From Mercurialis annua (Eukaryota; Streptophyta; Magnoliopsida; Malpighiales; Euphorbiaceae): a stretch of 64,000 nt of DNA. Both the position numbers and the translations under genes were made by a program. Location: the NCBI RefSeq assembly GCF_937616625.2, contig NC_065570.1:6830001-6894000 (forward strand), given 5' to 3'. Shown in pieces: positions 11,991 through 25,735 of the stretch. The notes below the pieces were generated by a model that was not told where the DNA came from, did not search any database, and saw only the letters and a list, made by a program, of their open reading frames with translations. The stretch's first letter is position 1, and the number at the start of each line of letters is the position of its first letter.

Positions 11991-12038
11991 TTCTCATCTC
12001 TACCCTTTTCTATTTTTTTCCTGTGCCGCCACTGTTCT

Positions 12039-12077
12039 ATGCGCCTCCACCACCACCGCCGCCGCCGCCATCGTTAG
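12039..12077 (+). CDS. Possible upstream ORF 1 in the RAPTOR leader
   Basis: ATG followed by 11 codons and TAG, encoding MRLHHHRRRRHR. It overlaps the CCACCACCACCGCCGCC run, so its arginine/histidine bias follows from that repeat. It matters only if transcription starts upstream of it, which the sequence cannot show. Confidence 0.3.
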   Translation: MRLHHHRRRRHR

Positions 12078-12119
12078 CCGCCGTCTCCAATTCCTCTGCA
12101 TCCCTTAACACACATAAGC

Positions 12120-12127
12120 TAGGGTTT
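12120..12127 (+). promoter_or_regulatory. Telo-box (TAGGGTTT) near the RAPTOR transcription start
   Basis: TAGGGTTT is the reverse complement of AAACCCTA, the telo-box common near start sites of plant ribosomal-protein and translation genes. It lies about 290 bp before the RAPTOR start codon in a C/T-rich, presumed leader or core promoter region. Function is inferred from the motif. Confidence 0.4.
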
Positions 12128-12195
12128 CCCGGCGTTTTCCGGCGTTTCCCGGCGTTTTCGAGCTGGATTCTCTCTCTTTTATCCTGCCAATCTCC

Positions 12196-12228
12196 ATGCG
12201 CCGCTGGTTTAGCGGTTTTGTTGATTAG
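12196..12228 (+). CDS. Possible upstream ORF 2 in the RAPTOR leader
   Basis: ATG with 10 codons then TAG, encoding MRRWFSGFVD, about 180 bp before the main start. Both uORFs open with ATGCGCC. A leader intron ending near the TTTAATTTAG at about 12395 is possible, so this may or may not be in the mature mRNA. Confidence 0.3.
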   Translation: MRRWFSGFVD

Positions 12229-12408
12229 TTTCTCTCTCGATCTCTAAACTGTATCAAAACTAATTCATTTTGAGGAAACCTTAGGTTTTCTTTTCAATTA
12301 GTCACATTTACATATGGTTAATTAAATTAGGGCAAAAATATTGCTGTTGTGTATAGTTTATTGCTTTTTTTATCTATTTTAATTTTAATTTAGGTTTAGT
12401 TGAGTTGA

Positions 12409-15400
12409 ATGGCATTGGGAGATTTAATGGCGTCTAGGTTTTCGTCGTCTTCTACGCAGTCTTCTGTTGCTGCAATTGTATCTTCTACTAATCATAATAA
12501 TCACTATGATGATTACTCTTCAACTCACGGAGAGGACGCGATTGCTGCCGCTCTTGGAGGCGGCGATATGATATCGCAGAGGCGAGATAGGGATTCAGAT
12601 ACTGCTAGTAGTAGTTATGGAAATGCCGGCCATACGACTACGAGTATGGCTTATTTACCGCAAACTATGGTTTTGTGTGATCTTCGGCATGATGCTTTCG
12701 AAGTTTCTGTGCCTACTGGTCCTTCTGATAGCGGTCTTGTTTCAAAATGGCGGCCTAAGGACAGAGTAAGATAAGATTATATCTTGCATCATCATATTTG
12801 TTCTATTTATCGTTCCTGATTTCGTTTTAGTTGTGATTTATCAGTGAAGTATGTTACATTTAGTTTTTGCTACGTGGTTTAGTATGTTTAAAATGGATTG
12901 TGAATGTTCTGTTTCTTGGTTGCATTACAATGTAAAGTTAAAAGTGTGGATTTTTTTATAAAAGCGAATGTGTTTTGATGAGAGAAAATAACCCCTCGAT
13001 TACTAGGATTAAATTGTTGGTACTTGCTGTGTTTTACTTATCACAGTCCTATATAAGATCACCCTGACAATTGGGTTTGGGAAGTATGAGGAAACTTGTA
13101 ATGATGAAGTTGTGTCTAGTTTTACTCAGGCGATAAACTTTTCATGTTTTTTTGTAAACTTTAAAGTGATTATGGAAAATGTAATTCTTGAATAAATATA
13201 AAATCTAGTAGAGGCGTAGCTCCTTGAGATGAAAAATAATAATAGAAAAAGAAGAAAGAAGAAAAACTATAATAAACATTTGGTTTCAATTAGAAGGAAG
13301 TAACGCTATTAAAGCTCAAAACCATTAGCTCGAGTTAGTAGGCTTATGGAATTTTTTCTGTTGTATTGCAGTCTTCTGATGATTTTTGAGACTATATTGC
13401 AGTGTCAGTCTGCCTGTCCCATGGATTGTTATTGTATTTTTTAATATCCCATTTTTTATGCTGAGAAATCTAAAAATTGAATGGATATCAACTTATCCAG
13501 TAAACTGTCATTTTGATAAGACTTAGTTTAATAGTTGAAGGGGTTGGATTCTGGTAAAATTATTAATAAACATGAGAAGTTCACAGATTATTGGCACAAC
13601 ATATTTGATTGTTTATTATCACACTGGAAGAATGATCTGCCGAGGTTGGAAAGAGCTTATTTTCATGATGTAATAAAGATGGACAGATTAGTTTGTGGTG
13701 TTTTTCATTTTTGTTGGATGCTTTATTTTGTGTGAATATAGGGATAATGTGTATTTAGATTTATTTTTTCAAGATGCTAAACTTTGTAGAAATTAAACTT
13801 GCATTCCATTGTAGCATCTTGGTTGAAGATGTAGTATTAAGTGGACGAAAGTATTATTTAGTATACTGTTTTGACATTATATGCATAACAGTATGACAGG
13901 ATAGGGTAATTTCTATTATATATCTTGATTGGCTGTCACACTTTACTTTTCTTCTTATGGTATATAGATATCATCTATTTATTGTGATATTCGTTAAGGT
14001 TTATACTTTGATGCCACTTTTTTTTTCATGTATGGATTTTTTGGTTACTCTGAGCTTCTTGTGCAGATGAAGACCGGATATGTAGCTCTAGTTTTATGCT
14101 TAAACATCAGTGTTGATCCACCTGATGTGATCAAGATATCCCCTTGTGCTAGAATGGAGTGCTGGATAGGTGCTTCTTGGAACTGCAGTTTTTTTTTCTT
14201 GCTTAATATGTTTTTCATTTCTTGCCTGCTGTACCTCGCCCATTCAGTTGCTGTTTCAAATTCAAAATGAATTTTAAGTGAAAAAGTTGTTTAATTGTTA
14301 GAACTTTTGCTGGATTACGTTTAATTCCTTTATACTTTTTGTTGGATTTATATTTGATATCTAATTGAATGGGAAGTATGAGCATTGGAGAATTTTACTT
14401 CAGTTTTCAAACCATCAATTAAGTTGAGAATATTTACTTATTTGTATCATTTATCTCTTTGGCGAGGCATAACATAAAGGACCTATGTATTTTTCGAAGA
14501 GAAAATTCCTTTTTATCTCCAGTTACAACAAAACTTTTCTTAGTAGGTTTTGATTTTTTTCTTTCATTGCAGATCCATTTTCAATGGCACCTCAAAAATC
14601 TCTTGAAACAATTGGCAAAACCTTGAGTGTGCAATATGAAAGATGGCAACCCAAGGTGAGGTTGTGTTTGTCATGCAAATAACTTCCCTTCCAAAACGTG
14701 TTTTGGCTTTTTTTGTATATAAACTTTATTGATTATTGAGCAGGCTCGATATAAAGTACAACTTGATCCTACTGTTGATGAGGTTAAAAAACTTTGTAAT
14801 ACATGCCGAAGATATGCCAAGTCCGAGAGAGTTCTGTTTCACTATAATGGTCATGGTGTTCCAAAGCCAACTGCTAATGGTGAAATCTGGTTGTTTAACA
14901 AGGTCTCTTCTCTTTCACTTCTCGTACCGTATGTTTATGCAGTTCTGTTCTTCATCTAATAACTGTACCCTTCTCTGGTGTGACTATAACAGAGCTATAC
15001 ACAGTATATCCCGTTGCCAATCAGTGATCTTGATTCCTGGTTGAAGACACCATCTATTTATGTTTTTGATTGCTCAGCTGCTGGGATGATTGTCAATGCG
15101 TTTCTAGAGGTTCATTGCTATCTACTTTGTTATCATACTTATCTTTGATTGGTACAATGTTGAATTTTAATGTTACTATTCTATTGATCCAACTTTGTTT
15201 TATTGTTCTATTCTTTTTCTATAGCTTCACGACTGTAATTCTTCGAGCTCTACTGGATCTGCAAAGGACTTCATATTGCTTGCAGCCTGTGAAGCGCACG
15301 AGACTCTTCCTCAGAGTGCAGAATTTCCTGCCGATGTGTTCACTTCTTGCCTCACCACACCTATTAAGATGGCATTAAGATGGTGAGACTTTTACTTCCT

Positions 15401-18400
15401 CTGATTCTAATTTTGATTTATACCTTGATAAATTTTTTCGTTTCATGATACAACCTGTTAGTGTTTTGCATTTTCATTATATATTATTGGTTTCTTATGT
15501 AAAATGTACACTTATTTTCTTGGTTATTTCATGTGTAACAACGCAGCTATTATTTTTGCTATCTTTCGAGTTAAGGAACTATTGTTGCTAGGTAATGCCA
15601 ACATTATTGTGAACCTTTAGTTGGCCCGTTACTGGCAAGCATTGCGTACAAGGCATATATGGCATCTGTTAGGCTTTGTTTTTTGGGAGCATGTGGCCTG
15701 TTTCTTGCCAACTCATAAATATGTACCACGATATGTAAATTTTTCCTTTTGGCAGTATCTCTGCTGCCAAGGAATGGTTTGCTATGTCTTACAAGTTTTT
15801 CTTTTGTCTGGGTACATTAATTCTCTTTTGCATAATCTTATTATTCTCCTAAATTGTCGATAGGAATACCTAATTGTAATCTCATCTCATGTAACTTTGA
15901 GCATTGTGCTTAGTTAAGACATTTATCTTATTGCAAGGCTCCACAGTTCATGATAAAAAATTGCAAGCATGTTGTTTCTGGAGAAGTAATTCTCTACTTG
16001 TACTGTTGCTGCCTATAAACAGATTCATTTATAGTTCTCTCGGAGTTGCTGTTTTGGTTCATTGGTTGTTATCTGACGGTGTTGAATTTTTGAACTGCAA
16101 GTTACATATTTTTATCATGAAATATCAACTCTTCTGGAGTTAGCCATGCTATTTCGGTATGCTACTTTTCTAGGATTTGTTACACAATATTCTCTTTTGC
16201 TTCTTTATGTGCCGTTTAACTGGGCTTGATCAATAGTAGTTGTTTTTTATGTCCTGGTCTTAGGGGTGACTTTTTGATGATGGTGTATTAATGTCTGCTT
16301 ATTTGAACTGCAGCTGGCTTTATTAGATGTTACTACATTGAGTTTTTGGTTATGCACATCTCTCTTAATTAATTATGTTTGCTGATGATTGTTTCATTTG
16401 TTGGGCTTGTTTATTTTTGTTGTTTTGTTCTGTGTTTCTCAGGTTCTGGAAACGTTCGTTACTTCACGAGTCCCTTGATTATTCCCTGATAGATAAAATA
16501 CCTGGTCGGCAGAACGACCGCAAAACCCTGCTGGGAGAATTAAATTGGATTTTTACAGCAGTGACGGATACAATAGCGTGGAATGTTCTCCCTCATGGTA
16601 AGTTATCACTTAATGATATTATTTCTTCGTTTTCTTGCTCTATTTTAAATTGGTATTTGGATTTTTCTTTTGGTGCATTTTATCAATGCTTGGTTTGCCT
16701 GTACAGATCTTTTCCAAAGACTCTTTAGGCAAGATCTGTTAGTTGCCAGTCTATTCAGAAATTTTTTATTGGCTGAGAGAATCATGCGTTCTGCTAACTG
16801 TTCTCCAGTTTCTCATCCAATGTTACCGCCCACTCATCAGCATCATATGTGGTAATATGAAAGAGACCGGCGAAGGCTTTAAGCAAATTATATTATGTTC
16901 ATAAACTAGCGAACATTTCTGTTTTTATATTTGTTTCTCACTTTGTCAATTTTCACTGAAGGGATGCGTGGGATATGGCTGCTGAAATTTGCCTCTCTCA
17001 GCTTCCATCTTTGGTTGAGGATCCTAATGCAGAGTTCCAGGTGTAAATTGTATTTCAACATAGATGCAACAATTGTATAAATTTTGGAATGATGGAGATT
17101 TTGTTTTCTTAGCTGTCAAGTGTCATATATATATTTGTCTTGTGTGTAATGTATCTTGCTTTTGTCTCAGCCAAGTCCTTTTTTCACCGAGCAGCTGATG
17201 GCTTTTGAGGTATGGTTGGATCATGGATCTGAAGATAAGAAGCCACCAGAGCAGCTGCCAATTGTTCTTCAGGTATATCTCTTATTTTTGTCCATATATT
17301 AGTGTAAGAGTTTATCATTTGGTCACAGCTTCCAGTTTCTTGGTGACTCCAAGTATTTAGCCACATTTGTCAAACAATGTTATGCTATCATTTTGGGGTT
17401 TGCATGTGTTATTAATCATGCTAACTAAGTAACATCCACAGGTTTTACTTAGTCAATGCCATCGATTTAAAGCGCTGGTGCTTCTTGGGAGATTCCTGGA
17501 TATGGGGTCCTGGGCAGTGGATCTGGTACTTGCTAATGTTCTCTCAATTTCTGTTTTTCCATTACTTGGTTGTGGCTTGTTTAATGGGTTTATTTTAATT
17601 TGAGGTCTATGGGATTTGTAGGCATTATCTGTTGGAATTTTTCCATATGTTTTGAAGCTATTGCAAACTACAACACCTGAACTAAGGCAAATTCTTGTTT
17701 TTATATGGACAAAAATTCTGGCGCTTGACAAGGTACCTTTCTGAATAATGTCTAATTCTATTTTTACTTGTTCTTCTGTGGGCCTATGTTTGTGGCGACA
17801 TATCATAAATTTTGGAATTTCACAACCTCCTTGAGCAAAATCTTCGTGATGTTTTAGTAGATGATAGTTTTCCATGTTACCTAATGTGGGGCAAAATATA
17901 TTGAAGGGACACAAATTATTGGGGATTTATGTTCCTATAGACGTTCACTTACATAATGTTTCTTCAACTTTTAAGATTGCATTGGTTGCATAGATTATTT
18001 TTTCATGAATTATATATATTACTTTTCTGCAAATGTTGATAAGTTAGCTTGTGGTTTTAGGTGGCAGTTGCTTATCTGCCTGTTATCCCATAAAATAAAA
18101 TGGTGAATTTGTGAGTTTGTTGATGGTCTCTATGTGTGGGGAGATTGAGAAAGATAGAGATGGAATGAAAGTTTATGTTGGAGAAATGACTTTACAATGG
18201 TCATCATCATGAGCATTATAATTTTTAGATTTTATCACCTGTGGGTATGCCTATACTAACTTCTGAATGCTTCCTAATACTGAGAAATTATTCTTGCTGC
18301 CATATTTTTATTTTTATTACGAACCTTGATACAACCGTGCTTATGAAGCTGTCTTTTGGTCACAGTCATGCCAAGTTGACCTTGTTAAGGATGGGGGACA

Positions 18401-21400
18401 CACCTATTTTATCAGGTTTCTTGATAGCATGGAAGCCTATCCAGAACAACGAGCTATGGCTGCATTTGTTTTGGCTGTTATTGTTGATGGGCACAAGAAG
18501 GGCCAGGAAGCTTGTATTGAATCTGGTTTGCTTAATGTGTGCTTGAAGCACCTTAGTGGTTCAGTTCCAAATGAAGGTCAAACTGAACCCTTATTTCTTC
18601 AGTGGCTTTGCTTGTGTCTGGGAAAGCTGTGGGAGGACTTTTCAGAAGCACAAATAGTAGGTCTACAGGCAGATGCACCTGCTATATGTGCTTCTCTGCT
18701 GTCTGAACCCCAACCTGAGGTATGCATTTTTTTACAATTTTTTCCCACGCTTTAGATCATCGTTTTGTCGTCCATTTTTTTTTTAAATAATAGATCCCAT
18801 TTTATTCCAGGTTAGGGCTTCTGCTGTGTTTGCATTGGGCACCTTGCTAGATATAGGGGGTGATGCATGCCGAGATAGTGTTGCAGCGGATGACGACTAT
18901 GATGATGATGAAAAAGTTAGAGCCGAAATTAGCATAGTTAAAAACTTATTGAATGTTGTTTCAGATGGTAGCCCACTGGTCAGGGCAGAGGTTGCTGTAG
19001 GTAGGCAATTGCTGTCACAATTTACTTCTTGTGTTTGTTGTTCATATCATTTTGAAAGTACGGTCATAGAAGGTATTGGTTATCTTTCACAACTAAATCA
19101 TTTTTCTGACATGTTCTTAGTTTCCGGACACCGGCCAAATTTATTGGACATTGCTCGAATCTACGTTTTTCTTGAAATACAATCTATATGGCCTACTCAT
19201 CTTCCTTCATGTTTTTTCTATCCAAATGTTCATGTTTAATGAGAGGCATTGATATATGGGAGGAGTATAGGAACATTTTGGTTGATCTTGCAGGTTTAAT
19301 TAATCATTAAATACAACCAGAACTCATTGAGTTTTAACTTTCTATTATATTTTGACAGCTCTAGCCCGATTTGCATTTGGCCACAAACAACATCTCAAGT
19401 CAATTGCTGCAGCATATTGGAAGCCTCAGTCAAATTCTCTTCTAAATTCCTTACCTTCTTTGGCCCATATAAAAGGGACTGGTAGTGGATTTACCAACCC
19501 AAACCAGTATATGCAACATTCTAGTATTATTTCTTCTCAAATTGGTCATTTGACAAGAGTTGGCTCTGACAACCAATCAGTGGTTCGAGATGCAAGGGTC
19601 TCCACCAGCAGTCCACTTGCTACATCTGGAATTATGCATGGGTCACCCTTATCTGATGATTCATCTCAACATTCTGATTCTGGTATGTTGAATGACGTTG
19701 TCAGCAATGGGGTTGGCCATCATTCAAGGCCAAAACCGTTGGATAACGCAATGTATTCGCAGTGTGTATTGGCTATGTGTACTTTGGCTAAGGATCCTTC
19801 TCCACGCATTGCAAACCTTGGCCGGAGAGTGCTGTCCATTATTGGAATTGAGCAAGTAGTGACAAAACCTGTTAATACCATAGGCACTAGTGGTCGACCC
19901 GGTGAAACTCCAACTTCATCTCCATCTCCAAGTCTTGCAGGACTAGCTCGTTCATCTTCATGGTTTGACATGAATGCAGGTAAGCTGGGATGTGAGTCTG
20001 TTGTATCAGTTTAGTGTTTCATCATCTTAACCTGTACCCTTGATGTCGATTTCTCTTGGTTGCAATTATCATGATTGTCTTCGCCTTTAATTCTTTATTT
20101 GGGATTGTTGCAGGTCATCTCCCTTTGACATTCAGAACTCCTCCTGTTAGTCCTCCACGACCAAGTTACTTAACAGGGATACGTAGAGTTTGTTCCTTAG
20201 AATTCAGGCCTCACTTAATGAATTCTCCAGATTCAGGATTAGCTGATCCTCTTTTAGGTTCTGTTGGACCATCTATGGGTTCTGAGCGCAGTTTGCTTCC
20301 TCAATCAACTATTTATAACTGGAGCTGTGGTCACTTTTCAAAGCCACTTCTTAATACGGCGGATGATACTGAAGAAATATTGGTTAAAAGAGAGGAGAGG
20401 GAAAAATTTGTGCTAGATCATATTGCCAGGTGTCAACATTCTTGTAAGTATTTTTGTTAAATTTTGTCCAGTATCTATATGAAAAAACCTGTAATAGTTT
20501 TTTATGGAGCTGATTATAATTTCTCTTCATATTTTTACTTGGATAGCTGTTAGTAAGTTAAATAATCAAATTGCTGGCTGGGACACAAAGTTTGAAACTG
20601 GCACAAAAGCAGCCTTGTTGCATCCTTTCTCTCCTATTGTCATTGCCGCTGATGAGAATGAAAGGATAAGGTATGCCAAGTTTAAACTAGCATTTTCCAG
20701 TTGTCTTCTTTCTGCGTGGTGATAGCTCTTCTTACTGTGCTAATTATGGTCACAAAAATATGAACTTACTTGGACTTGATTGCTATGTTTTCCGCAATGT
20801 TTCCTTTGTGTCTATGAGAATAATTTGGGGTTGCCTATTACTTGGACTTGATTGCTATGTTTTCTGCATGTTTCCTGCGTGGTGGTCTTCTGTGATACTA
20901 TTTTGATTGAATATGAGTGAAGAAGAAGAATTAATGAGAATGTTGGAAAATAAATTGATGAGAAAATATTAGAAAATAAAAATGATTAGGAGGGGCTATG
21001 ACAAATGAAAAGAAAAAATTAAGTGAAGATTGAAGAGGGAGATACAGAGAGACGGATTGTAGGTCGTATTGGGTTGTGTACTGAAAGCCTTAACTTGCAG
21101 CCTTGTTTCTTTCACTTAGTAAAACATTTCCCTTACTTGTTATTCCTTTTTTCCCCTTCTTTCACCTGATCTCTTGCACATCAGGTCATCATTGGATCAA
21201 CAATTGAGAATTTCTGGAAGAAATGATATTTTTAAGAAAGAGAGAAAAAATTAAAGCTCATAATTTTGCTATGGTGAACCTTCCCTGTTTAATGTGCTTT
21301 TAGAGGGTTGTTGCTGGGGCTTGTTTTTGGTTTGCTGCACCTTATTGTGTTTTTTTAACAATTCTCTGTTGAAGTTGTTGAATGTGTGTATATCGGTTTT

Positions 21401-23756
21401 ATGCTTGATACTTCAACTTTTCTTAATATCCTAGGTGGAAATTTATCTGATAAGTAGCACTGAAACGGAAAAGAGAATGATATGATGAGAGCAACGTGCC
21501 TCAGTTTTTGTAGTTGTTATTTGTCATATGTTCACACCGTCAATGTCAATCATTACAGTGATGAACTCAAGTGAACAGTTTAATGCTAGACAAATAATAT
21601 GTTTCAAATAACTTGATTTTTGAAATGGATAGTCATGGTTTTCATGTACTGATTGCTCTTTCTTCTCAGGGTATGGAATTATGAAGACGCTGCTCCTCTC
21701 AATGGATTCGATAATCATGATTTTCCTGACAGAGGGATTTCTAAGCTGTGTCTTGTTAACGAGCTTGATGACAGTCTGCTTCTTGTTGCTTCGTGTAATA
21801 ATTCATTTTAGCATCTTGTTTGTATCTGCATTGTGTGGTTTTATTCTATCTGATTTTTGGATTTTCATATGAGCGTTCCATGCGTGCTTACTATAGGTGA
21901 TGGAAATATTCGGATTTGGAAAGACTATACCGTGAAGGGTAAACAAAAGCTTGTTACTGCATTTTCTTCAATCCAGGGTCATAAACCTGGTGTTCGGAGT
22001 TTGAATGCTGTTGTGGATTGGCAACAACAATCTGGATATTTGGTACATGCTGACTTCAAGACTTATTATGCAGAAGTTTCTTTTGCATTCACACTCTTAA
22101 GGTCTAAGAATGCTGTGATTATTTTTGTTGCCAGTATGCTTCTGGTGAGATATCTTCCATCATGCTTTGGGACCTGGACAAAGAGCAACTTGTTAAATCT
22201 GTTCCATCATTCTCAGATTGCAGCATCTCAGCATTGGTGAGTTGGCAAATGTGAATTGTTGAAAGTTCCACATGCTGGAAACATGTAGCTTCCATAGATT
22301 TGTTATTTTACATGATATTCTTGTGGTAAATTATTGATCATTTTCTTGCATTATCATTTGACCTGATTTTCTTCACACTTACTATTGAGTCTGAGGCAAC
22401 TTCTTCCATCTTTATCTAGGACAAGGTATAGCATGTTAAGCCTAAAGAATTTTAGTGCATATGTCAGTCCATTTACAAAGTTGTTATTTCTGTTTCTGTT
22501 GTATATGTCGCCTATGTTTATGTTCTCTCATGAATGCACTCTCACCACCATTGTTTATGTGATATTGTAAATGATGATTGTATATCTTCTTGTTGCATGC
22601 TATTAGAATAGTATCTTATTGGGAAATTATGTGGAATTCTTGTTTAGATTTGGTGTCCCGTACCTCAATTGGTCTCGGAAAGACATTGAAGATAGGCAAT
22701 TAGTATTCTCTTTCTAGGAAATTTTATGCTCTTAGTGATAAGTTTCTATATCGTGTAGAATGATTTGTCACTATTTTTCTTGCTCTTATGCTATAATTTA
22801 AATTTAAAGGTATTACTTTCTCTCTCATCAGCAAGTATTGATAATAACATCTATGTAGGCTGCTTCTCAAGTTCATGGAGGTCAGTTTGCTGCTGGTTTT
22901 GTGGATGGTTCTGTCAGACTATACGATGTTAGGGCACCTGAAATGTAAGCACTTTAAATATATGCTTCTTTGACACGATGCAATGTTATATGCTAACAAC
23001 ATTTTATAAAGCTTCTGTGTTTTAAAATTTGCTCATATGCATTTTTAAGTGTCCTTTTTTTTGGAATTCTGCAAGAAAAGTGAAGACTGGACAGCTTCAA
23101 GTGCTTACTGTTCACTTGTTTTGGATTAGATTCCTTCACATTTTCCCTGCGATTTAATTTTCTGATTTTTTTTTTTTGATGAATTAATTTTCTGGTATTG
23201 TTGCAACTTTTAGGCTTGTTTGTGTAAAGCGTCCGCATACAAGAGTAGAAAAAGTTGTTGGGATTGGCTTTCAACCCGGTCTTGATCCTGGGAAGGTTAG
23301 AAACTCTAGTCATAGCAGCATGTCCTGATGTCTTAACATTAGTAAATTTCAAATGTGATTATGATATCATTCTAATTTTTCACTCCTATGTTTTTTTTTT
23401 CTATTGTCTTCTTTCAGTTTGTCAGTGCATCTCAGGCCGGTGACATTGAATTTCTGGATATAAGAAATCCCAGGGACACCTATTTAACTATTCATGCTCA
23501 CAGGGGCTCCCTTACATCTTTAGCTGTTCATAGGCATGCTCCTATAATCGCCAGTGGCTCTGCAAAACAAATAATTAAAGTATTCAGCTTAGAGGGAGAT
23601 GTGCTGGGCACTATTCGGTACTATTCAACTTTCATGGCCCAGAAGATTGGACCTGTAAGCTGTCTTACCTTTCATCCATACCAAGTACTGCTTGCAGCTG
23701 GTGCTGCAGATGCTTGGGTTTCAGTATATACCGACGAAAACTCTCAAGCAAGATGA
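12409..23756 (+). CDS. RAPTOR1: RAPTOR1, regulatory-associated protein of TOR
   Basis: Scaffold of TOR complex 1 that presents substrates such as S6K to TOR kinase in the cytoplasm. Exons: 12409-12765, 14067-14169, 14573-14655, 14744-14902, 14993-15109, 15225-15382, 16443-16597, 16707-16851, 16962-17040, 17171-17272, 17442-17525, 17622-17732, 18366-18719, 18811-19000, 19359-19979, 20114-20443, 20547-20670, 21670-21794, 21897-22042, 22135-22236, 22859-22944, 23214-23295, 23418-23756. All introns are GT..AG and all phases join, giving 1383 residues (the Arabidopsis protein is near 1340). The caspase-like raptor N-terminal domain spans about 120-325, with HYNGHG near residue 214 and FDCSAAG near 260. 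HEAT repeats follow (about 330-740), then a Ser-rich linker, then seven WD40 repeats (about 1050-1383). The ATG is chosen because [11 protein letters not shown] is the usual plant RAPTOR start. The gene looks intact. Confidence 0.96.
20763..20879. repeat. Short tandem duplication in RAPTOR intron 17
   Basis: A block around CTTGGACTTGATTGCTATG occurs near 20768 and again near 20841, each followed by TTTTC.GCA(A)TGTTTCC. The copies are nearly identical, so the duplication is recent. It is intronic and no function is apparent. Confidence 0.6.
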
Positions 23757-25735
23757 ATCCACGTCTTCTTATCAATGGTTTGATGGGAGTCATCATTGGG
23801 TGGCAGCGCAAGCTAACCAGGTGCGTATTATGTCACAAATGCTGTCTGCCGAGTTCGATTTGGTCATCCAATATGACGTATTCCATCGGGGTAATTCTGC
23901 TGAGCTGGAACCTAGGTTTGGCTTCAGCTTCTGCTTCAGCTTCAGAAATTGTATGCTACATATTCATTAGCCTCCAGTGTAGATGGCCATACGAGACGGA
24001 AAGAAATGCTGCATTTTGCGGCGGGGGCTTTGGCAAATAATTGTTATATGGGTAAATGTGTGTAAATAGCTTTTTAATTTTCGTGTGTTTATTAATCCAT
24101 CCAATCCCTTTGTTCATTGTAAAAGCAACGCTCTGTCATCATAATTTAAGTGTTGCAAACAGTTGTTTATATGGGAATGTCGGGGAGTTCAACATGTTCG
24201 TGTTTCTTGTCACGCTTATGTTTCGCACTTCACTGGCTCAGGATCGATAACCTCTCTCACTGCAAACATGTCATTGATCGAGTTATGTACTGTTAATATA
24301 TAAAAGTCTTTGTTCGTGAAGCATTTTGTATGCCCCTAAAAATCATTTCTTTTACGTGTTGAACAATGAACATGATAAGTTGTATGCTACTTCACACCCT
24401 TGAATTATCTAAAGTTTTACTTAACATTTGGAGATACTTAACATTTGGAGTTGTTAACTGAGAGTTCTAAATTTAATAGAGGGAATTTATATGAACATGA
24501 CTTATAATGTGGAATTCGAACATGAGAGAACTCTTATTTCTGGTAGTGAGCCTTCATTAATGCGGTGTCTACAAGAAATAAGCTTCTGACGCCAGTTTTA
24601 CTAGACAGTGAGGCCAAGTATTTTTCCAACTCCTTAGATATTGTTTCTGTTACTGGAGAATTGACATTGCATGAACAATAGAACCTGACCAAGGCAGGAT
24701 ATTTATATTTCCAACTAGTGTCATGCTTATAATATTCTTTTATATAATTGGGGAGGGAAACGCTTGTGAGAGGAATATACCCCACGACCTAATAGAATTG
24801 CTGTCTAGCGCTTATACCGGTTAATTGTTAGGTATAATTTATAATTTTTTAGATGTTCAGTTCAATACGTCTTTCAACTCACTGTAAATGAAATTGCTGA
24901 AAAATACTCACACTGATGGAATAATGATTAGGGAATTTTAAGATTTTTTTCTTGCGACATTCACTTCATTCGACAGTTTTGCGATGGCTGAACTGCGGTA
25001 TAGTGGTACGTGTCATGACTCCATTTTTCTTGTACAATTTTCCATCAAAAAAGACATGACTCTACAATCCAGTATATTGGTCATGTCAAATTATGTATGA
25101 ATGTATGAATCGAACCAATCAATTTTTTTAAAAAATGTGTAAATTTATCTTATGCAGGTTAATGCATCTTTTACGAATCCGTCTAAGAAATTTCTATATA
25201 TAACATCCTGCTTGCCAGGAATGCAAGACACGTGTTTCAAGACATCTGGAAATATTTCTCAGCAATCGGAATAAATAAGTTCCGAGTTTGACATGTTTCT
25301 CAGATGTCACGGTGACCTGTTAGAATGCGAATCTATTTTGTTTGGCAGATGAGATCAACGCCAAGTTGTAACCACATAGAAAGAGAACGTAGCGCAACAT
25401 TGCATTGTGCAAAAGCATTTACATGCATCATTCTATGCTTAGATCTCATCCGAATGCATGAAGCTCGGTACACCGTGAAAATTATATTCAAATTTACTAA
25501 AGGATTATTTTCATATAGCCATGCACAAAGAAATCACAACAATAACAATTAGATTTCATAAACAGAGAAAAATGGTCGATAAGTAGTATAGCAATGGCAT
25601 GAAACTACACCGAATAGAGAGCAATTTCCAATCTAACAATTCCTTTTACATACATTCCAAACTGAAAAAAGAAGCCCATATTAACCCGTATTCACAAGAA
25701 TGTACCCAGTTTGTGTGAGTTGTATCACTAGCATT
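23757..25735. other. RAPTOR-TOL convergent intergenic region
   Basis: It holds the presumed 3' UTRs of the two convergent genes. An 83-codon minus-strand frame at 24534-24785 has no recognisable domain and no splice partner. No TE boundary was found. Confidence 0.5.

Noticed and set aside
12023..12247. Proline-rich 74-codon frame before RAPTOR
   Set aside because: It lacks an ATG start and its proline run is the translation of a CCACCG microsatellite in the leader.
24534..24785. 83-codon minus-strand frame between RAPTOR and TOL
   Set aside because: No recognisable family, no splice partner and no codon pattern beyond chance.
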